From the NCBI GenBank assembly GCA_903919975.1, contig CAIXKE010000023.1:1-64000 (forward strand): a stretch of DNA of 64,000 nt, written 5' to 3'. A program made the translations under genes and the position numbers. The stretch is from Akkermansiaceae bacterium. GTDB taxonomy: Bacteria > Verrucomicrobiota > Verrucomicrobiia > Verrucomicrobiales > Akkermansiaceae. The notes under the pieces were generated by a model. The model was given only the letters and a program-made list of their open reading frames with translations. It made no database searches and had not been told where the DNA came from. This document shows, piece after piece, positions 35,154-45,466 of the stretch. Within the stretch, counting starts at the first letter, position 1, and the number at the start of each line of letters is the position of its first letter.

Positions 35154-38130
35154 TGGAAAAGGTGACTTGGGTTTTGAATTGATCCTGGATAATCGCGCCG
35201 TCAGGAGCCCGCTCTCCGGGATCGGCGAATAAGGTGAAAACTTTCCGAACCACGGCCAGAACCGTCGGCGCGCCTCCCGCCGCTTTGGACGGAGCAAGCG
35301 ACTGAGCGACGATCCAAACCCGGAAATTCCGCGATCGCACGGTGGAACCTTCATGCACCCGGGCAAAGACTTCCTCCGCAGCCGCATCGCTCCATTCGAT
35401 ACGGTCGGCTGCAGGATACATGGCCCGCTCTCCAAACACATAGCTCCCATCAGAACCCCTAGCTCGCGCCAGATCCGCAGCGCTGTGATAAGGACGGCTA
35501 TGAATAATCGCATCCGCAACACGATCGGCTTCAGCACCTGAAGTCGGAGCGGAGAGTGTCAGCGAAGAAACAGGCGGAGCCATGCTTGGAGCGCCCAGGT
35601 GATTGGGGTTCAGATGATTTGCCAACAATGGGTCCATCACCAAGTTTCCGCCCGCCATGGCGCGAAGTGCGTCTCGCGTGGCGGTGTTGAGATTCACCTG
35701 CCCCGCGATGCGGGTCACCGGTCCCTCGCGGGCGGCTCGATCGGCCGAGCGGGAGAGTCCGACATGAAACAGATCCAGCAAACGTGCCGCGTACATCCCG
35801 GGTTTAGCGCTCAGATTGAATTCCGGATGTTCCGGACGGCCGATGCGCAGAGTATTGCCACCCCCATAAAACGGGCTCGGTTGATTGCCATTCACATCCG
35901 GCCAAACGAAACGAGATGGCGGCATTTTCCCGTTGCGACGGAAATCATCCGTCTCCCCACTGCTTGGAAAGGTCGGCGCATGCATGACGGGATCGAAGAC
36001 GCGACCCAGTTCGGTGGTGCTGTAAAATCGACCGAGATTTGAAATTTGTTGCGGGGCCGCCAGACGCATTTGCGAGTCGTAGGGGAAATTGAATTTCGAC
36101 TCGGTCATCTCGGTTTTGTCATTACTCCCCGGACTCCACGTTCCGACCGCCGCATTGTGGCCACAATCCGGCCACTCGGAGGGCAGCATCCGGGCATAGA
36201 CCTTCGGCTTGTTAGGCGCGTCATTTTTATAGATCTCGAGGCGGATATTCCGGCGGTTCGGGCTGCTGTTTTCCGGGTAAGCGTTTTCATCAAGCTGGGC
36301 GCTTCTCAGGTAATGGGTGATGCGTGGATCGCCCATGTTGTAATACATACTGGGATAATCGTCATAAACATGCCCCGGCAGAGCGGCCTTGGTGATGGTT
36401 TTCGGAGTCCCCACTTTAAAACCACCGGTGACGACCCCGTTCACTTTCGCATACAACAACCCGGCTTGCCGCAGAATGCTGGGAACCCGTTCGACGACTT
36501 GGCCGCCCCACATCAAGGATAGGCCGGAGGCTCCCTTCATTTCGTCCAGACTGAACGGAGTATCGTCCGGAATGAGATCGGAAGCGGCTCCCACATCCAT
36601 GCGATAAGTTACATCGGCGAAAAGATCACAACGGTATTGATTGGGCTCCAGCGAGACATGGACCTCGCGCGTCCAATAGCGTCCGTCGATGAGAGTTAGA
36701 TCATGGGTCGATATCACCGGATTGGAGAGCATGGATGGCGAGTCAAAGGGATCATTTTCGATTCCGGCCCCAATGCTCGACATGGGCAGAGCCACCTCGT
36801 AACTGAGTCTGGCAACTCCAGTGGTCGGCTGGCTCGTTGGATTGAACAACTCAACGAAAATTTTGAAACGGAAGGTCATGATTTTCCGATCATTCACATT
36901 GGAAATGCCCACGTAGTTCACCTGCAAGGCGACCTCGCTTAGCAGCGGAAAGGCGTCGATCCCGCGGTATTGATCCGGCTTGATTGTCGGATGGGAATCG
37001 GCATCCGCATAATCAATCGCATTGGCGGCCAGAGTTTTCACATAGTCCTCGGGGAATCCTCCCTTGCGCCCATCAAAATCCGGCAGCGCGGCGCGGATGA
37101 ATGCCGCCATCTCATCGACAGCGGTGTCGGGTTTTTTCGCCAACAAGGCATTGAGATTCATGCGCGGCGTGCCGGCGGCAGAGGGATCGATTCCGGGCGC
37201 ATGAGGAATCAGTGGCCGTTCAAGATAAGATTGGAGATTGGGCGCGAGGTTTTCCTCGGCGGCACGCGCGAGCGGATCCTTGAGGTGCCCCAAGCCATCA
37301 CGAGTGAGCGGCGGCTTGATCTCGGCGGCAGCAAGCATAGAGCCGGGCGATACGAGCAACGGGCGATTTTCGGCTAGGTTTTTGGCCAGCTTGCCTTGGC
37401 TGTTGGAAGATGTGCCCGGCTCGATTGCGAAAAGCGCGATCTCATCGAGTGGGTGCTCCGCATCCGACTCAGGGGATGGATTGAGTCCCGGCGCGGGAAA
37501 CGGCGCAGCCGCTCGCGCATGCGTTGATCCCGGACCATCAAGATTGCCGACTTGCCGGGGATCGAGCTTCCCCTGCAAATCCTCCACTATATAAGCGTAT
37601 CTGGCCACCGTGCGTCCGTTCTCATCCTCAATCGTCCGCCAGGCGGCACGCACCTTATCCTGATAGACATCAGTGGAGAAATCGACCCATCGCTTGGCGT
37701 CACTCCCGAGCAATGGCTCGATCACCGGCGGCGTGAGTTGCGCGTTTTCATCAGGCAAACCCAAAGCGCTGAAAAGCGGAACATAGCGATAGAGACAATC
37801 GCCTCCATCCGCCTTCGCACGGGCGAGAAAAAGCTGCGGTGCAGCCTCACGGCCTTCAGTAATCGGACTGGTGAGAGTGGACTGCAGGATGACAAAGTCA
37901 TCATTGGCCGCCTCCAACTTGAAGAGGTCGCTGATCTCCTCAAGGCCCGCATGCGCAGCGAGCTCCGCACGTTGGTGGTCTACGAATGAACGGGCGCTGT
38001 TCCGCTCAATGCCAGAAACTAACAAAGAACCCACCACCATGATGAGAAGCGCCGCGACTACGACAAGAACGATGGGCAACGTGAAACCCGCGCCGACATT
38101 TCGATGGATTTTTGATTCAATGGGTCTCAT
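35143..38130 (-). CDS. Verru_Chthon cassette protein A-like large pseudopilin (GspK-like)
   Basis: A 995-residue protein with a type IV pilin-like N-terminus: basic leader, Gly, then FTLPIVLVVVAALLIMVVGS as the membrane helix. The long extracellular part contains VNLNTATRDALRAMAG (about 830-850), a helix-hairpin-like motif typical of GspK-type minor pseudopilins, but the protein is three times longer than GspK. Size, neighbours and features match the A component of the Verru_Chthon cassette, a set of large pseudopilin genes found in Verrucomicrobia. It overlaps the C-like gene by 14 bp. Function of the family is unknown; a secretion pseudopilus or surface fibre is plausible. Confidence 0.75.
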   Translation of the reverse strand: MRPIESKIHRNVGAGFTLPIVLVVVAALLIMVVGSLLVSGIERNSARSFVDHQRAELAAHAGLEEISDLFKLEAANDDFVILQSTLTSPITEGREAAPQLFLARAKADGGDCLYRYVPLFSALGLPDENAQLTPPVIEPLLGSDAKRWVDFSTDVYQDKVRAAWRTIEDENGRTVARYAYIVEDLQGKLDPRQVGNLDGPGSTHARAAAPFPAPGLNPSPESDAEHPLDEIALFAIEPGTSSNSQGKLAKNLAENRPLLVSPGSMLAAAEIKPPLTRDGLGHLKDPLARAAEENLAPNLQSYLERPLIPHAPGIDPSAAGTPRMNLNALLAKKPDTAVDEMAAFIRAALPDFDGRKGGFPEDYVKTLAANAIDYADADSHPTIKPDQYRGIDAFPLLSEVALQVNYVGISNVNDRKIMTFRFKIFVELFNPTSQPTTGVARLSYEVALPMSSIGAGIENDPFDSPSMLSNPVISTHDLTLIDGRYWTREVHVSLEPNQYRCDLFADVTYRMDVGAASDLIPDDTPFSLDEMKGASGLSLMWGGQVVERVPSILRQAGLLYAKVNGVVTGGFKVGTPKTITKAALPGHVYDDYPSMYYNMGDPRITHYLRSAQLDENAYPENSSPNRRNIRLEIYKNDAPNKPKVYARMLPSEWPDCGHNAAVGTWSPGSNDKTEMTESKFNFPYDSQMRLAAPQQISNLGRFYSTTELGRVFDPVMHAPTFPSSGETDDFRRNGKMPPSRFVWPDVNGNQPSPFYGGGNTLRIGRPEHPEFNLSAKPGMYAARLLDLFHVGLSRSADRAAREGPVTRIAGQVNLNTATRDALRAMAGGNLVMDPLLANHLNPNHLGAPSMAPPVSSLTLSAPTSGAEADRVADAIIHSRPYHSAADLARARGSDGSYVFGERAMYPAADRIEWSDAAAEEVFARVHEGSTVRSRNFRVWIVAQSLAPSKAAGGAPTVLAVVRKVFTLFADPGERAPDGAIIQDQFKTQVTFSNDF

Positions 38131-38866
38131 GGTTGCCGAATCGGATCATTGCACCGTAAATTTCAAGATCTTTGTTGCGATCCGCATCCGATGGATTGCC
38201 TAGCCATTTCACGCTATCCCAATCACCGGGTTGGATGAGTCTTTCGGCAAGGTTGCGACGAGCGATGACCAGGTGCAGGTCGAGCGCTGCGGGTCCGGAG
38301 ACGTCATCCCGCATCCAATCAACCCATCGGCCGGATGCGTCACGGGATTTCGGCCGAGCCTCGAAGGAGACGACGTTGAAAGCAATAGGCTCGTCGATCG
38401 CAGATTGCTCTGCGAAAAGCGATGAAACCGCGTCACTGCCGAGGGCGGCGAACGTCTGACGGCTATCATGGAATCCGCGCATCAGGCAGCGGACGGTTTT
38501 GCCGTTGATCGTGCGATTCTTGAGATAGTAGTTCACCGCGCACAGGTCGCCGATGCGGTCAGCATCGGCTTGGGCGTCGGCGGGCTGCAAGCTGAGGAAG
38601 CCGATGCGATCCGCAGACCAATTGACGAAGGATTTTTCAAATACAACATTCTTGTGAAACATCGCGGAAGAAAGATCCGACGTGAGCTGGGCGATCACGG
38701 CACGCGCCTCCCGCTCCACCGCCATGCCCCCGCTGACACGTGTATAACCGTCCCCCGCACTTCCTAACACCGAGACAGCCGTAAGCAGGATAATCGAACC
38801 GATCGCCATGGAGCACATCAACTCGATCAACGTGAAACCACAGTTCTGTCGCGTGACGGAGATCAT
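38117..38866 (-). CDS. Verru_Chthon cassette protein C-like pseudopilin
   Basis: A 249-residue protein with a canonical class III prepilin signal, CGFTLIELMCSMAIGSIIL: cleavage after Gly, Phe at +1 and Glu at +5. A long helix and a variable beta-rich domain follow. It lies between the B-like and A-like genes, overlapping them by 4 and 14 bp. It should be processed by a prepilin peptidase, which is not encoded in this window. Confidence 0.75.
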   Translation of the reverse strand: MISVTRQNCGFTLIELMCSMAIGSIILLTAVSVLGSAGDGYTRVSGGMAVEREARAVIAQLTSDLSSAMFHKNVVFEKSFVNWSADRIGFLSLQPADAQADADRIGDLCAVNYYLKNRTINGKTVRCLMRGFHDSRQTFAALGSDAVSSLFAEQSAIDEPIAFNVVSFEARPKSRDASGRWVDWMRDDVSGPAALDLHLVIARRNLAERLIQPGDWDSVKWLGNPSDADRNKDLEIYGAMIRFGNHETH

Positions 38867-39375
38867 GGATTGCGGGTGTGAAATTCGATTTTCGCACGCC
38901 TCATCGAGTTGCTGGCGGCGGGATATTCGAGCGCGATGTCAACCCGCAGCATGCGCGAAGTTTCGGCCTGGATGGTGGCTGGCATGGCACTCATCGCGGC
39001 GATGTAAGCGATTCGTTTTCCATCGAGCTCACGACTGCCTGAGTCATACAAATCCTTGCTGAGCTTTCCGATCGCTTTGCCATCCACGGAGAAGGCGAGC
39101 GCCCATACCTCGCCTAATGGCGGAAATGCCTGGCCGATCACAGTCGGAGCGAAATACTGCGGATTGCCCGCACGCGAAGCGTGGATTTCATCCATGCAGG
39201 CAGAGACGATCCACGCGCTGCGGGTTTCAGCCCGCGCTGCGAGCCCGCTTTTTCCAGACTCCGCCAAGGCGCCAAACACCATCGGTATCGCCACCGCCAT
39301 GACCGCCACCGCTATGATCGACTCCATCAAAACCGAACCACAAAAACCGGAACGCATGTTAGATCCGGAATCCAT
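38863..39375 (-). CDS. Verru_Chthon cassette protein B-like pseudopilin
   Basis: A 170-residue protein with a pilin-like N-terminus in which the usual FTLIE is changed to SVLMESIIAVAVMAVAIPMV; the Glu at +5 is kept. It is the first gene of the cassette and overlaps the next by 4 bp. A second in-frame Met at residue 7 (39357) may be the real start. Components B, C and A are present; no D-like gene is seen between here and 40632. Confidence 0.7.
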   Translation of the reverse strand: MDSGSNMRSGFCGSVLMESIIAVAVMAVAIPMVFGALAESGKSGLAARAETRSAWIVSACMDEIHASRAGNPQYFAPTVIGQAFPPLGEVWALAFSVDGKAIGKLSKDLYDSGSRELDGKRIAYIAAMSAMPATIQAETSRMLRVDIALEYPAASNSMRRAKIEFHTRNP

Positions 39376-39880
39376 CAGTCAATACAGCGTGAACGCCCGA
39401 TGAAGCGGTCGATTTTCAAGCGGTTTTCGGAAATGCTTTTGGTATCCCAGCGTTTGCAAGGCACCATTCTCACACCACTCTCAACCAATGAAAACGCCAT
39501 GGCGATATACGGATTCAAATATTTTTTGGATAGAATCACGTTTTAGGAAAAAATACTCAAACCACCCTGAAAACTATCAGGGCAGTCATTTGGTTGATTT
39601 GCTGCATGCCGTTCGTCAACAAACGAGAAATCATCTATCATCTAATGAATAGCAAGATCAAAATTTATCCGCCATAAAACACTGCGACCAAGCAAGTGAT
39701 GACGCCACCCCTCATGCAACGCCCCAAACCGTCAAACCCTCACTCGCAGATCTCTCGCGTGCTCCACAGCTGACCCAGGCCGTTGCCTTTCCCCGCCAAC
39801 TCAGCGTGGCCCGGTTTCCGAACTAACGCCAGCCCCATCAACCGCTAAATACAATGCCAAATCGCCAGTTTCGATTAATT
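39376..39880. other. Intergenic region without a gene
   Basis: About 500 bp between the pseudopilin cassette and the restriction remnant. I see no credible coding frame. A small hairpin (CCCTGA/TCAGGG, 39565-39582) lacks a T-run, and the left part should hold the promoter of the cassette, but no convincing -35/-10 pair stands out. The base composition is more A+T-rich than the neighbours. Confidence 0.5.
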
Positions 39881-40632
39881 CTATTTCACCAGCTCCATCA
39901 GCTTTCCATAATCCGTCACCACCTCATAGCGCACCTGATCCGAGGTGATCTTGGTAAAAAATTTTCTAGCGCACTCGATCTTGCATTCCTCGATTTTCCG
40001 CAACTCCACGCTGGACATGCTGCCTTTAGTTTCAGCGATGAAGTAGATGCGCTTCACTTTGCCCTCCATCGAACGCGATGGCCCAGTCGGGATTGTATTC
40101 GCCGACGGGAGTCGGGATGGAGAAACCTCGCGGCACCTTGGCGTAGACGACGATCTCTTGGCTGGTATCGAGATGCGTCACGAAGTTCTTCTCGTTGGTG
40201 GAATCCGTGAAGACGTAGTCGTAAATGTGCCGTTTGGGCGTGGCGTCGGCCTTGCTGAAATCCTCCTTGGCCTTGGCGGCGGTGAAGATGTCAGGGGAAT
40301 AGGTATCGTCCACCGGGTTGTAGGCGAGGTGTTCGATGATGACCGTGGCCTTTTGCTCGTTGATAATGCTGGCGGCCTTGAGCAGGAAATCCTCGGGGTT
40401 GAAGCGGTATTGGGCGAAGGTGTCGAAGCGGATGCCTTGCAGGATCGACGCAACGGTGGTGCGGGCGAGTTTCTTGGTTTCTGCGATCTTGCCGAGCAGA
40501 TCGTATTTCACGTGGGACAAGGCGCTCGAACTCGCCGGTGGCATGAAGCTCGGCGAGTCCGACGAATTGGATGAGTTCGAGGTCTTGCGCAATTCCATCC
40601 TCGAACCACGCGAAAAGTCGAAGAAGTGACAT
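39881..40632 (-). pseudogene. Remnant of a type III restriction enzyme Res subunit (C-terminal part)
   Basis: Three overlapping minus-strand frames together give the C-terminus of a type III restriction (Res) protein. One carries LLGKIAETKKLARTTVASIL, NEQKATVIIEHLAYNP and [11 protein letters not shown]; another continues with [15 protein letters not shown] and [16 protein letters not shown], the nuclease-domain end. The switch near 40060 and another near 40580 need at least two frameshifts. The helicase part and the Mod methyltransferase are absent, so the gene is dead. Confidence 0.75.
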
Positions 40633-40881
40633 CAGCCGGCGTGTCCATCTTCAGTGCCATGGCACTTTAAGTTCGGATGCCAAGCACTCAAAAAGAGGCG
40701 ATTTCCGAACTCGAATAATGCATTTGGTCTCCAGCGGCGCATCAGTGATCGACGCCCCAGCCCCCGTGTAATTCGCCCAATCCACCCCTGAAAACGCGGC
40801 CAATCAAGCAATCCTCTTGCCAAATCTGCTCGGCCAAGCCTAGTCCCTCAGCCCACACCCGCAACCCGGGCCGCTTTCATT

Positions 40882-43413
40882 ATGGGAAAAACACTGATCA
40901 TTGCCGAAAAACCCAGCGTCATGACCGATCTCAGCCGCGCTCTCGCCAAGCCGCTCGGCAAGTTCGAAAAACATGGCGCCGGCCGGGATGTTTACTTTGA
41001 AAACGACATAGCGGTCATCACTTCCGCTGTCGGCCACCTCGTCGAGCTCCGCATGCCAATGGGCCCGAATGGCAAAAAACTGCCGTGGAATTTCACCGTC
41101 CTGCCCGCCATCCCCGAGCACTTCGACCTCGATCCCATCCCGGACTCGGAAGCCCGCCTCAAACAAGTCCTCAAACTCGCCAAACGCAAAGACATCGACC
41201 GCATCGTCAATGCCTGCGACGCCGGCCGCGAAGGGGAACTCATCTTCCATTACATCATGGAAATCGGCGGTATCCAGAAGCCCGTGCAACGGCTCTGGAT
41301 GCAGTCGATGACCAATAACGCCATTCTCGAAGCCTGGGACCACCTTCGCAGCGGCGATCAAATGAAACCGCTCACCGATGCCGCCCAGTGCCGCTCGGAG
41401 TCGGATTGGTTGGTCGGCCTCAATGCCACCCGCGCCCTCACCTGCTTCAACTCCCGCCACGGCGGATTCAACATCACCGCAGCAGGCCGCGTCCAAACCC
41501 CCACGCTCGCCATCCTCGCCGCCCGCGAAGCGGAAATCCAAGCCTTCAAGCCCACCCCTTACTTCGAAGTCCACGCCACCTTCGGCGTCAAAGCCGGTGA
41601 ATACCTCGGAAAATGGATCGACGACGCCTGGAAAAAGGACGAATCCGCCCCGCTCTCGAAACCCGATCGCATCTGGGATCAAGCCACCGCCGATGCCATC
41701 AAATCCCGCTGCGATGGCAAAACCGGCGTTGTTTCCGAGGAAAAGAAAGCCCAGAGCCAGATCGCCCCACAACTTTACGATCTCACCACCCTCCAACGCG
41801 AAGCCCCGTTTTCCGCCAAGGGCACCCTCCAAATCGCCCAAGCGCTTTACGAAAAGCACAAGATGATCACCTACCCGCGGACCGATTCACGCTACCTGCC
41901 GGAAGATTACACCGGCAACGTCCGCGAAACGATGAGCGAGATCGCCAGTAGCGACCTCGGCGTCTCCTCATACGCCGCCGCCGTGCTCAAAGGCTCCGCA
42001 GAAAATGGCCCGCGCCTCCACAAATCACGCCGCGTCTTCGACAGCAAAAAAGTCTCGGACCACTTTGCCATCATCCCCACCGGCAAGTTCTCAAAACTCA
42101 GCGAAACCGAACAAAAAGTGTATGACATGATCGTCAAACGCTTCATCGCCGTTTTCTACCCCTCCGCCGAGTTCGAACAAACCACCCGCCTCACCCGCAT
42201 CGCCCAAGACACCTTCAAAACCGAAGGCCGCGTGCTCGTCAAACCCGGTTGGCTCGAAGTCTACGGCCGACGCCCAGGCGTCGCCGCCGGCAAGGACGAA
42301 CTCGTCCCCGTCACCGCCGGCGAATCCGCCAAGGTCGATCACATCGAAGTGCTCGCCGAGGAAACCAAACCCCCGGCCCGCATGACCGAATCCACCCTGC
42401 TCTCCGCCATGGAAGGCGCCGGCAAACTCATCGACGATGAAGCCCTGCGCGAAGCCATGGCCGAACGCGGCCTCGGCACCCCCGCCACCCGCGCCGCCAC
42501 CATCGAAGGCCTCATCGCCCAAAAATACCTCGCCCGCGAAGGCCGCGAATTGTTTGTCAGCGGCAGCGGCATGCGCCTCATCCAACTCGTCCGCGAAATG
42601 GATATCGAGGGCCTCTACTCACCCAAACTCACCGGCGATTGGGAATACAAACTCCGCCAAATGGAGCACGGCCAACTCCAACGCGATGCCTTCATGAAGG
42701 AGATCATCTCCTACACCAACGAAATCGTCTCCAAGGCCCGCAAACTCGCCGACGACGCGAAAAACCAATCGTTCCCCGACCTCAAGGTCCCGTGCCCGAT
42801 CTGCGGCGCACAAGGCCTCCGCCAGACCGACGCCACCTACGAGTGCCGCGAAATCGATTGCAAATTCAAGGCCAAGAAACACATCGCCGGCCGCTTGCTA
42901 ACGGAAGCTGAAGCTACCGAGCTCTTCACCAAAGGCTTTGTCGGCCCGCTCACCGGCTTCAAATCCAAGTTCAATAAACCTTTCGATGCCGCCCTCAAAA
43001 TGGATGAGAAGTTCAAGGTCAACTTCTTCTTCGAAAACGACGATCGCGACACCGCCATCGAACTCACCGAAGAACAACTCATCGGCGAAGTGGACATGGT
43101 CGACGGCCGCCACGTGAAAGTCTATCAGAGCGAGAAAGCCTATCACATTCCCGAGCTCGTCACCAAAAAAGACCCGAACGGCGTCCGCATCGGCAAGACC
43201 ATCCTCCAACACGAAATCACCACCGAGCAAGCGCTCAAGCTGATCTCCACCGGCAAGACCGACGTCATCAAAGGATTCGTCTCCAACCGCACCAAACGCA
43301 AGTTCGACGCCTTCCTCACCTTCGATCCCAAAGAAGGCAAAATCGGCTTCGATTTCCCACCCCGCCCAGCCAAAAAAGCCGCCGCCAAAAAAACCGCCAA
43401 GCCAGAAGCGTAA
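40882..43413 (+). CDS. topB: DNA topoisomerase III-like type IA topoisomerase
   Basis: An 843-residue enzyme, longer than E. coli TopB (653). It has a Toprim domain with [16 protein letters not shown] (6-21) and [11 protein letters not shown] (111-121), then the catalytic Tyr in [13 protein letters not shown] (about 330). [15 protein letters not shown] marks domain III. The C-terminus has a four-Cys zinc-like motif (CPICGAQGL through CREIDCKF, about 640-665), two topoisomerase C-terminal repeat segments, and a short Lys/Ala tail ([15 protein letters not shown]). It relaxes negative supercoils and decatenates single-strand-linked DNA. It is alone between a pseudogene and a repeat. Confidence 0.9.
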   Translation: MGKTLIIAEKPSVMTDLSRALAKPLGKFEKHGAGRDVYFENDIAVITSAVGHLVELRMPMGPNGKKLPWNFTVLPAIPEHFDLDPIPDSEARLKQVLKLAKRKDIDRIVNACDAGREGELIFHYIMEIGGIQKPVQRLWMQSMTNNAILEAWDHLRSGDQMKPLTDAAQCRSESDWLVGLNATRALTCFNSRHGGFNITAAGRVQTPTLAILAAREAEIQAFKPTPYFEVHATFGVKAGEYLGKWIDDAWKKDESAPLSKPDRIWDQATADAIKSRCDGKTGVVSEEKKAQSQIAPQLYDLTTLQREAPFSAKGTLQIAQALYEKHKMITYPRTDSRYLPEDYTGNVRETMSEIASSDLGVSSYAAAVLKGSAENGPRLHKSRRVFDSKKVSDHFAIIPTGKFSKLSETEQKVYDMIVKRFIAVFYPSAEFEQTTRLTRIAQDTFKTEGRVLVKPGWLEVYGRRPGVAAGKDELVPVTAGESAKVDHIEVLAEETKPPARMTESTLLSAMEGAGKLIDDEALREAMAERGLGTPATRAATIEGLIAQKYLAREGRELFVSGSGMRLIQLVREMDIEGLYSPKLTGDWEYKLRQMEHGQLQRDAFMKEIISYTNEIVSKARKLADDAKNQSFPDLKVPCPICGAQGLRQTDATYECREIDCKFKAKKHIAGRLLTEAEATELFTKGFVGPLTGFKSKFNKPFDAALKMDEKFKVNFFFENDDRDTAIELTEEQLIGEVDMVDGRHVKVYQSEKAYHIPELVTKKDPNGVRIGKTILQHEITTEQALKLISTGKTDVIKGFVSNRTKRKFDAFLTFDPKEGKIGFDFPPRPAKKAAAKKTAKPEA

Positions 43414-43432
43414 TTTCAGCGCCCCTATCGGT

Positions 43433-43519
43433 GATTTCCATCTTGGACCGCGCGCAGCCTGCTGCCGCTTTGGCCACGCAGCCTGCTGCGTCGAAAGATC
43501 CAAATCACCGCCAGCAGGC
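43433..43519. repeat. Dispersed palindromic repeat type A, copy 1
   Basis: About 87 bp that match 45242-45328 almost exactly (offset 1809 bp, few mismatches). It contains CAGCCTGCTGC twice and the inverted form GCCAGCAGGC, so it can fold. The two copies lie just before and just after the sialate O-acetylesterase gene. Confidence 0.85.
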
Positions 43520-43652
43520 TGGAGCAAAGTAGCTGGAGCGTCTCGCTCCGTTGATCCCGAACCCCATCCGGATCCAGCCATACTGATGTAGCTTGCGAGT
43601 CCTCTCTCGATTACTTGATAAAACCCCGAAAGCACCCCGTATAGAAACTTCT

Positions 43653-45239
43653 ATGACTCTAAAAACGTTTTCTCCCCTGTCGGCGCTCGCGATTGCGGCG
43701 GTCATTTCCAGCACGCTGCACGCCGAGGTGAAACCCAACCCGTTGTTTACCGACGGCGCGGTTCTACAACGCGGCCAAGCGGTTCCAGTCTGGGGTACGG
43801 CGCGCGATGGCGAAAAGGTGACCGTCGAAATCGACAACCAGAAAGTCAGCACCACCGCCGCCGCCGGCAAATGGAGCGTGAGCCTGAAGCCCCTGAAGGA
43901 AGGCGACCCTCTCACGATGAAGATCACCGGCGACAACGCCGTGACCATCAACAACCTACTCGTCGGCGAAGTCTGGGTTTGCTCCGGCCAGTCGAATATG
44001 GAGTGGAAGTTCGCCCAGTCTCACAACGCCAAGGAAGAAGGCCCGAAGGCGACATACCCGAAAATCCGGATGTTCACGGTTAAGAAAACCACCTCCACCA
44101 AGCCACTTGCGGAAGCTGTCGGAAGCTGGGTCGAGTGCTCACCACAAACGGTCAACGGCTTCTCTGGCGTCGGTTATTTCTTTGCCCGCGAACTTCACCA
44201 GAAACTCGGTGTGCCCGTCGGCATGATTCATACCTCCTGGGGTGGCACTCCCGCCCAATCTTGGACGAGCCTGGAAGGATTTGGGACCGATCCGGAGCTG
44301 AAAGGATATGTCGATGCAGCGACCCAGAAGCTTGCCACTTATGATGCCGATATCGCCGGCTACGCAGCCAAGTTGGAGGAGTTCAACTCCAAGACCAAGG
44401 AATGGAACGAAACCGTCGGCAAAGCCTATCAGGAAACCGTCAAGGCTTGGACCGAGGCCACTGCGCAAGCAAAGAAAGCCGGCCAACCGCTGCCGCCGAA
44501 ACCCGCACCAGCCAGCCCACAGCCGAAAGCCCCGCCAACACCCGATGGCGGACAAGGCCACCCCACCAGCCTCTACAACGGCATGCTGGCCCCGATCATT
44601 CCCTACGGCATCAAGGGCACCATTTGGTACCAGGGCGAATCGAATGCGAATCAGTCGAAACAATATCGCACGCTTTTCCCAGCCATGATCGCCGACTGGC
44701 GGGCACGCTGGAAACAAGGGGATTTCCCGTTTCTCTTCGTGCAAATCGCGCCCTTCAACGGCCAACCGCCTGAAATCCGCGAAGCTCAATTTCTCACGCT
44801 CGCAAAGGTGAAAAACACCGCCATGGCCGTGACCACCGATGTGGGCGACGCCACCAACATCCACCCATCGAAAAAAGAACCGGTCGGACAGCGCCTAGCC
44901 CTCGCCGCACGTGCGCTCACCTACGGCGAAAAGACCGAATACTCCGGCCCGCTCTATGACTCAATGACCGCAAAAGATGGAAAAATCATCCTCAGCTTCA
45001 AGCATATCGGTGGCGGACTGATCGCCAAAGACGGCGAACTCAAAGGCTTCACGATTGCCGGCTCCGACAAGAAATTCGTGCCCGCACAGGCGAAAATCCA
45101 AGGCTCCACCGTCGTCGTCTCCGCCGATGGCGTGGCCGATCCAAAAGCCGCCCGCTTCGGTTGGGCGAATGTTCCCGATGTAAACCTCTTCAATCAGGAA
45201 GGACTCCCCGCCTCCCCCTTCCGCACCGACGTGGATTGA
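43653..45239 (+). CDS. Secreted sialate O-acetylesterase (SASA/DUF303 family)
   Basis: A 528-residue exported esterase. The ATG at 43653 gives a signal peptide (FSPLSALAIAAVISSTLHAE). After a beta-rich N-terminal part (TDGAVLQRGQAVPVWGTA) comes the SGNH-like nucleophile motif VCSGQSNMEW (about 110-120), then IWYQGESNAN (about 328-337), and a late DATNIHPSKKEPVGQRLAL carrying the catalytic Asp/His region. These proteins remove O-acetyl groups from sialic acid or plant/algal sugars outside the inner membrane. A Pro/Lys/Gln-rich insert (about 270-300) is unusual. Two type-A repeats flank it. Confidence 0.9.
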   Translation: MTLKTFSPLSALAIAAVISSTLHAEVKPNPLFTDGAVLQRGQAVPVWGTARDGEKVTVEIDNQKVSTTAAAGKWSVSLKPLKEGDPLTMKITGDNAVTINNLLVGEVWVCSGQSNMEWKFAQSHNAKEEGPKATYPKIRMFTVKKTTSTKPLAEAVGSWVECSPQTVNGFSGVGYFFARELHQKLGVPVGMIHTSWGGTPAQSWTSLEGFGTDPELKGYVDAATQKLATYDADIAGYAAKLEEFNSKTKEWNETVGKAYQETVKAWTEATAQAKKAGQPLPPKPAPASPQPKAPPTPDGGQGHPTSLYNGMLAPIIPYGIKGTIWYQGESNANQSKQYRTLFPAMIADWRARWKQGDFPFLFVQIAPFNGQPPEIREAQFLTLAKVKNTAMAVTTDVGDATNIHPSKKEPVGQRLALAARALTYGEKTEYSGPLYDSMTAKDGKIILSFKHIGGGLIAKDGELKGFTIAGSDKKFVPAQAKIQGSTVVVSADGVADPKAARFGWANVPDVNLFNQEGLPASPFRTDVD

Positions 45240-45241
45240 AC

Positions 45242-45328
45242 GATTCCCATCTTGGACTGCGTGCAGCCTGCTGCCGCTTTGGTCACGCAGCCTGCTGCGT
45301 CGAAGGATCCAAATCACCGCCAGCAGGC
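45242..45328. repeat. Dispersed palindromic repeat type A, copy 2
   Basis: Second copy of the 87-bp type A repeat, same orientation as copy 1, beginning 3 bp after the esterase stop codon. It may act as a mRNA 3' stem-loop. Confidence 0.85.
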
Positions 45329-45398
45329 GGCGGCGGAAAAACGGCAGCATACTGCACGCAGCTCAAGCCCCCCCCGGCAGGAAAAAATGTGTAAATTC

Positions 45399-45414
45399 TG
45401 GCACGTTTTTTGCT
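45399..45414 (+). promoter_or_regulatory. Consensus sigma-54 (-24/-12) promoter upstream of rpoN
   Basis: TGGCAC (45399-45404), a 5-bp spacer, then TTGCT (45410-45414) match the sigma-54 consensus TGGCAC-N5-TTGCW. The predicted transcription start is near 45426, about 40 bp before the rpoN ATG. No enhancer-binding activator is encoded nearby. Confidence 0.8.
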
Positions 45415-45446
45415 TTAAAAATCCCCCTGTCTGTTTAGTGTCATCC

Positions 45447-45463
45447 CGGCAAGCGACTTGCCG
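45447..45463 (+). promoter_or_regulatory. Perfect 7-bp hairpin over the rpoN ribosome-binding region
   Basis: CGGCAAG and CTTGCCG pair perfectly around a CGA loop. The hairpin ends 3 nt before the ATG at 45467, where a ribosome-binding site would be, so it may limit translation. A TTG at 45458 inside it could be an alternative start. Confidence 0.55.
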
Positions 45464-45466
45464 ATC

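Noticed and set aside
40632-40823. A 63-codon minus-strand frame rich in Arg and Trp
   Set aside because: No start signal, no known domain and no neighbour supports it; it lies in the intergenic region before topB.
40840-41859. A 339-codon minus-strand frame opposite topB
   Set aside because: The plus frame is a full topoisomerase with its catalytic motifs; the minus frame is Gly/Asp-rich antisense.
42898-43635. A 245-codon minus-strand frame opposite the end of topB
   Set aside because: It is antisense to the topoisomerase C-terminus and extends into a repeat element.
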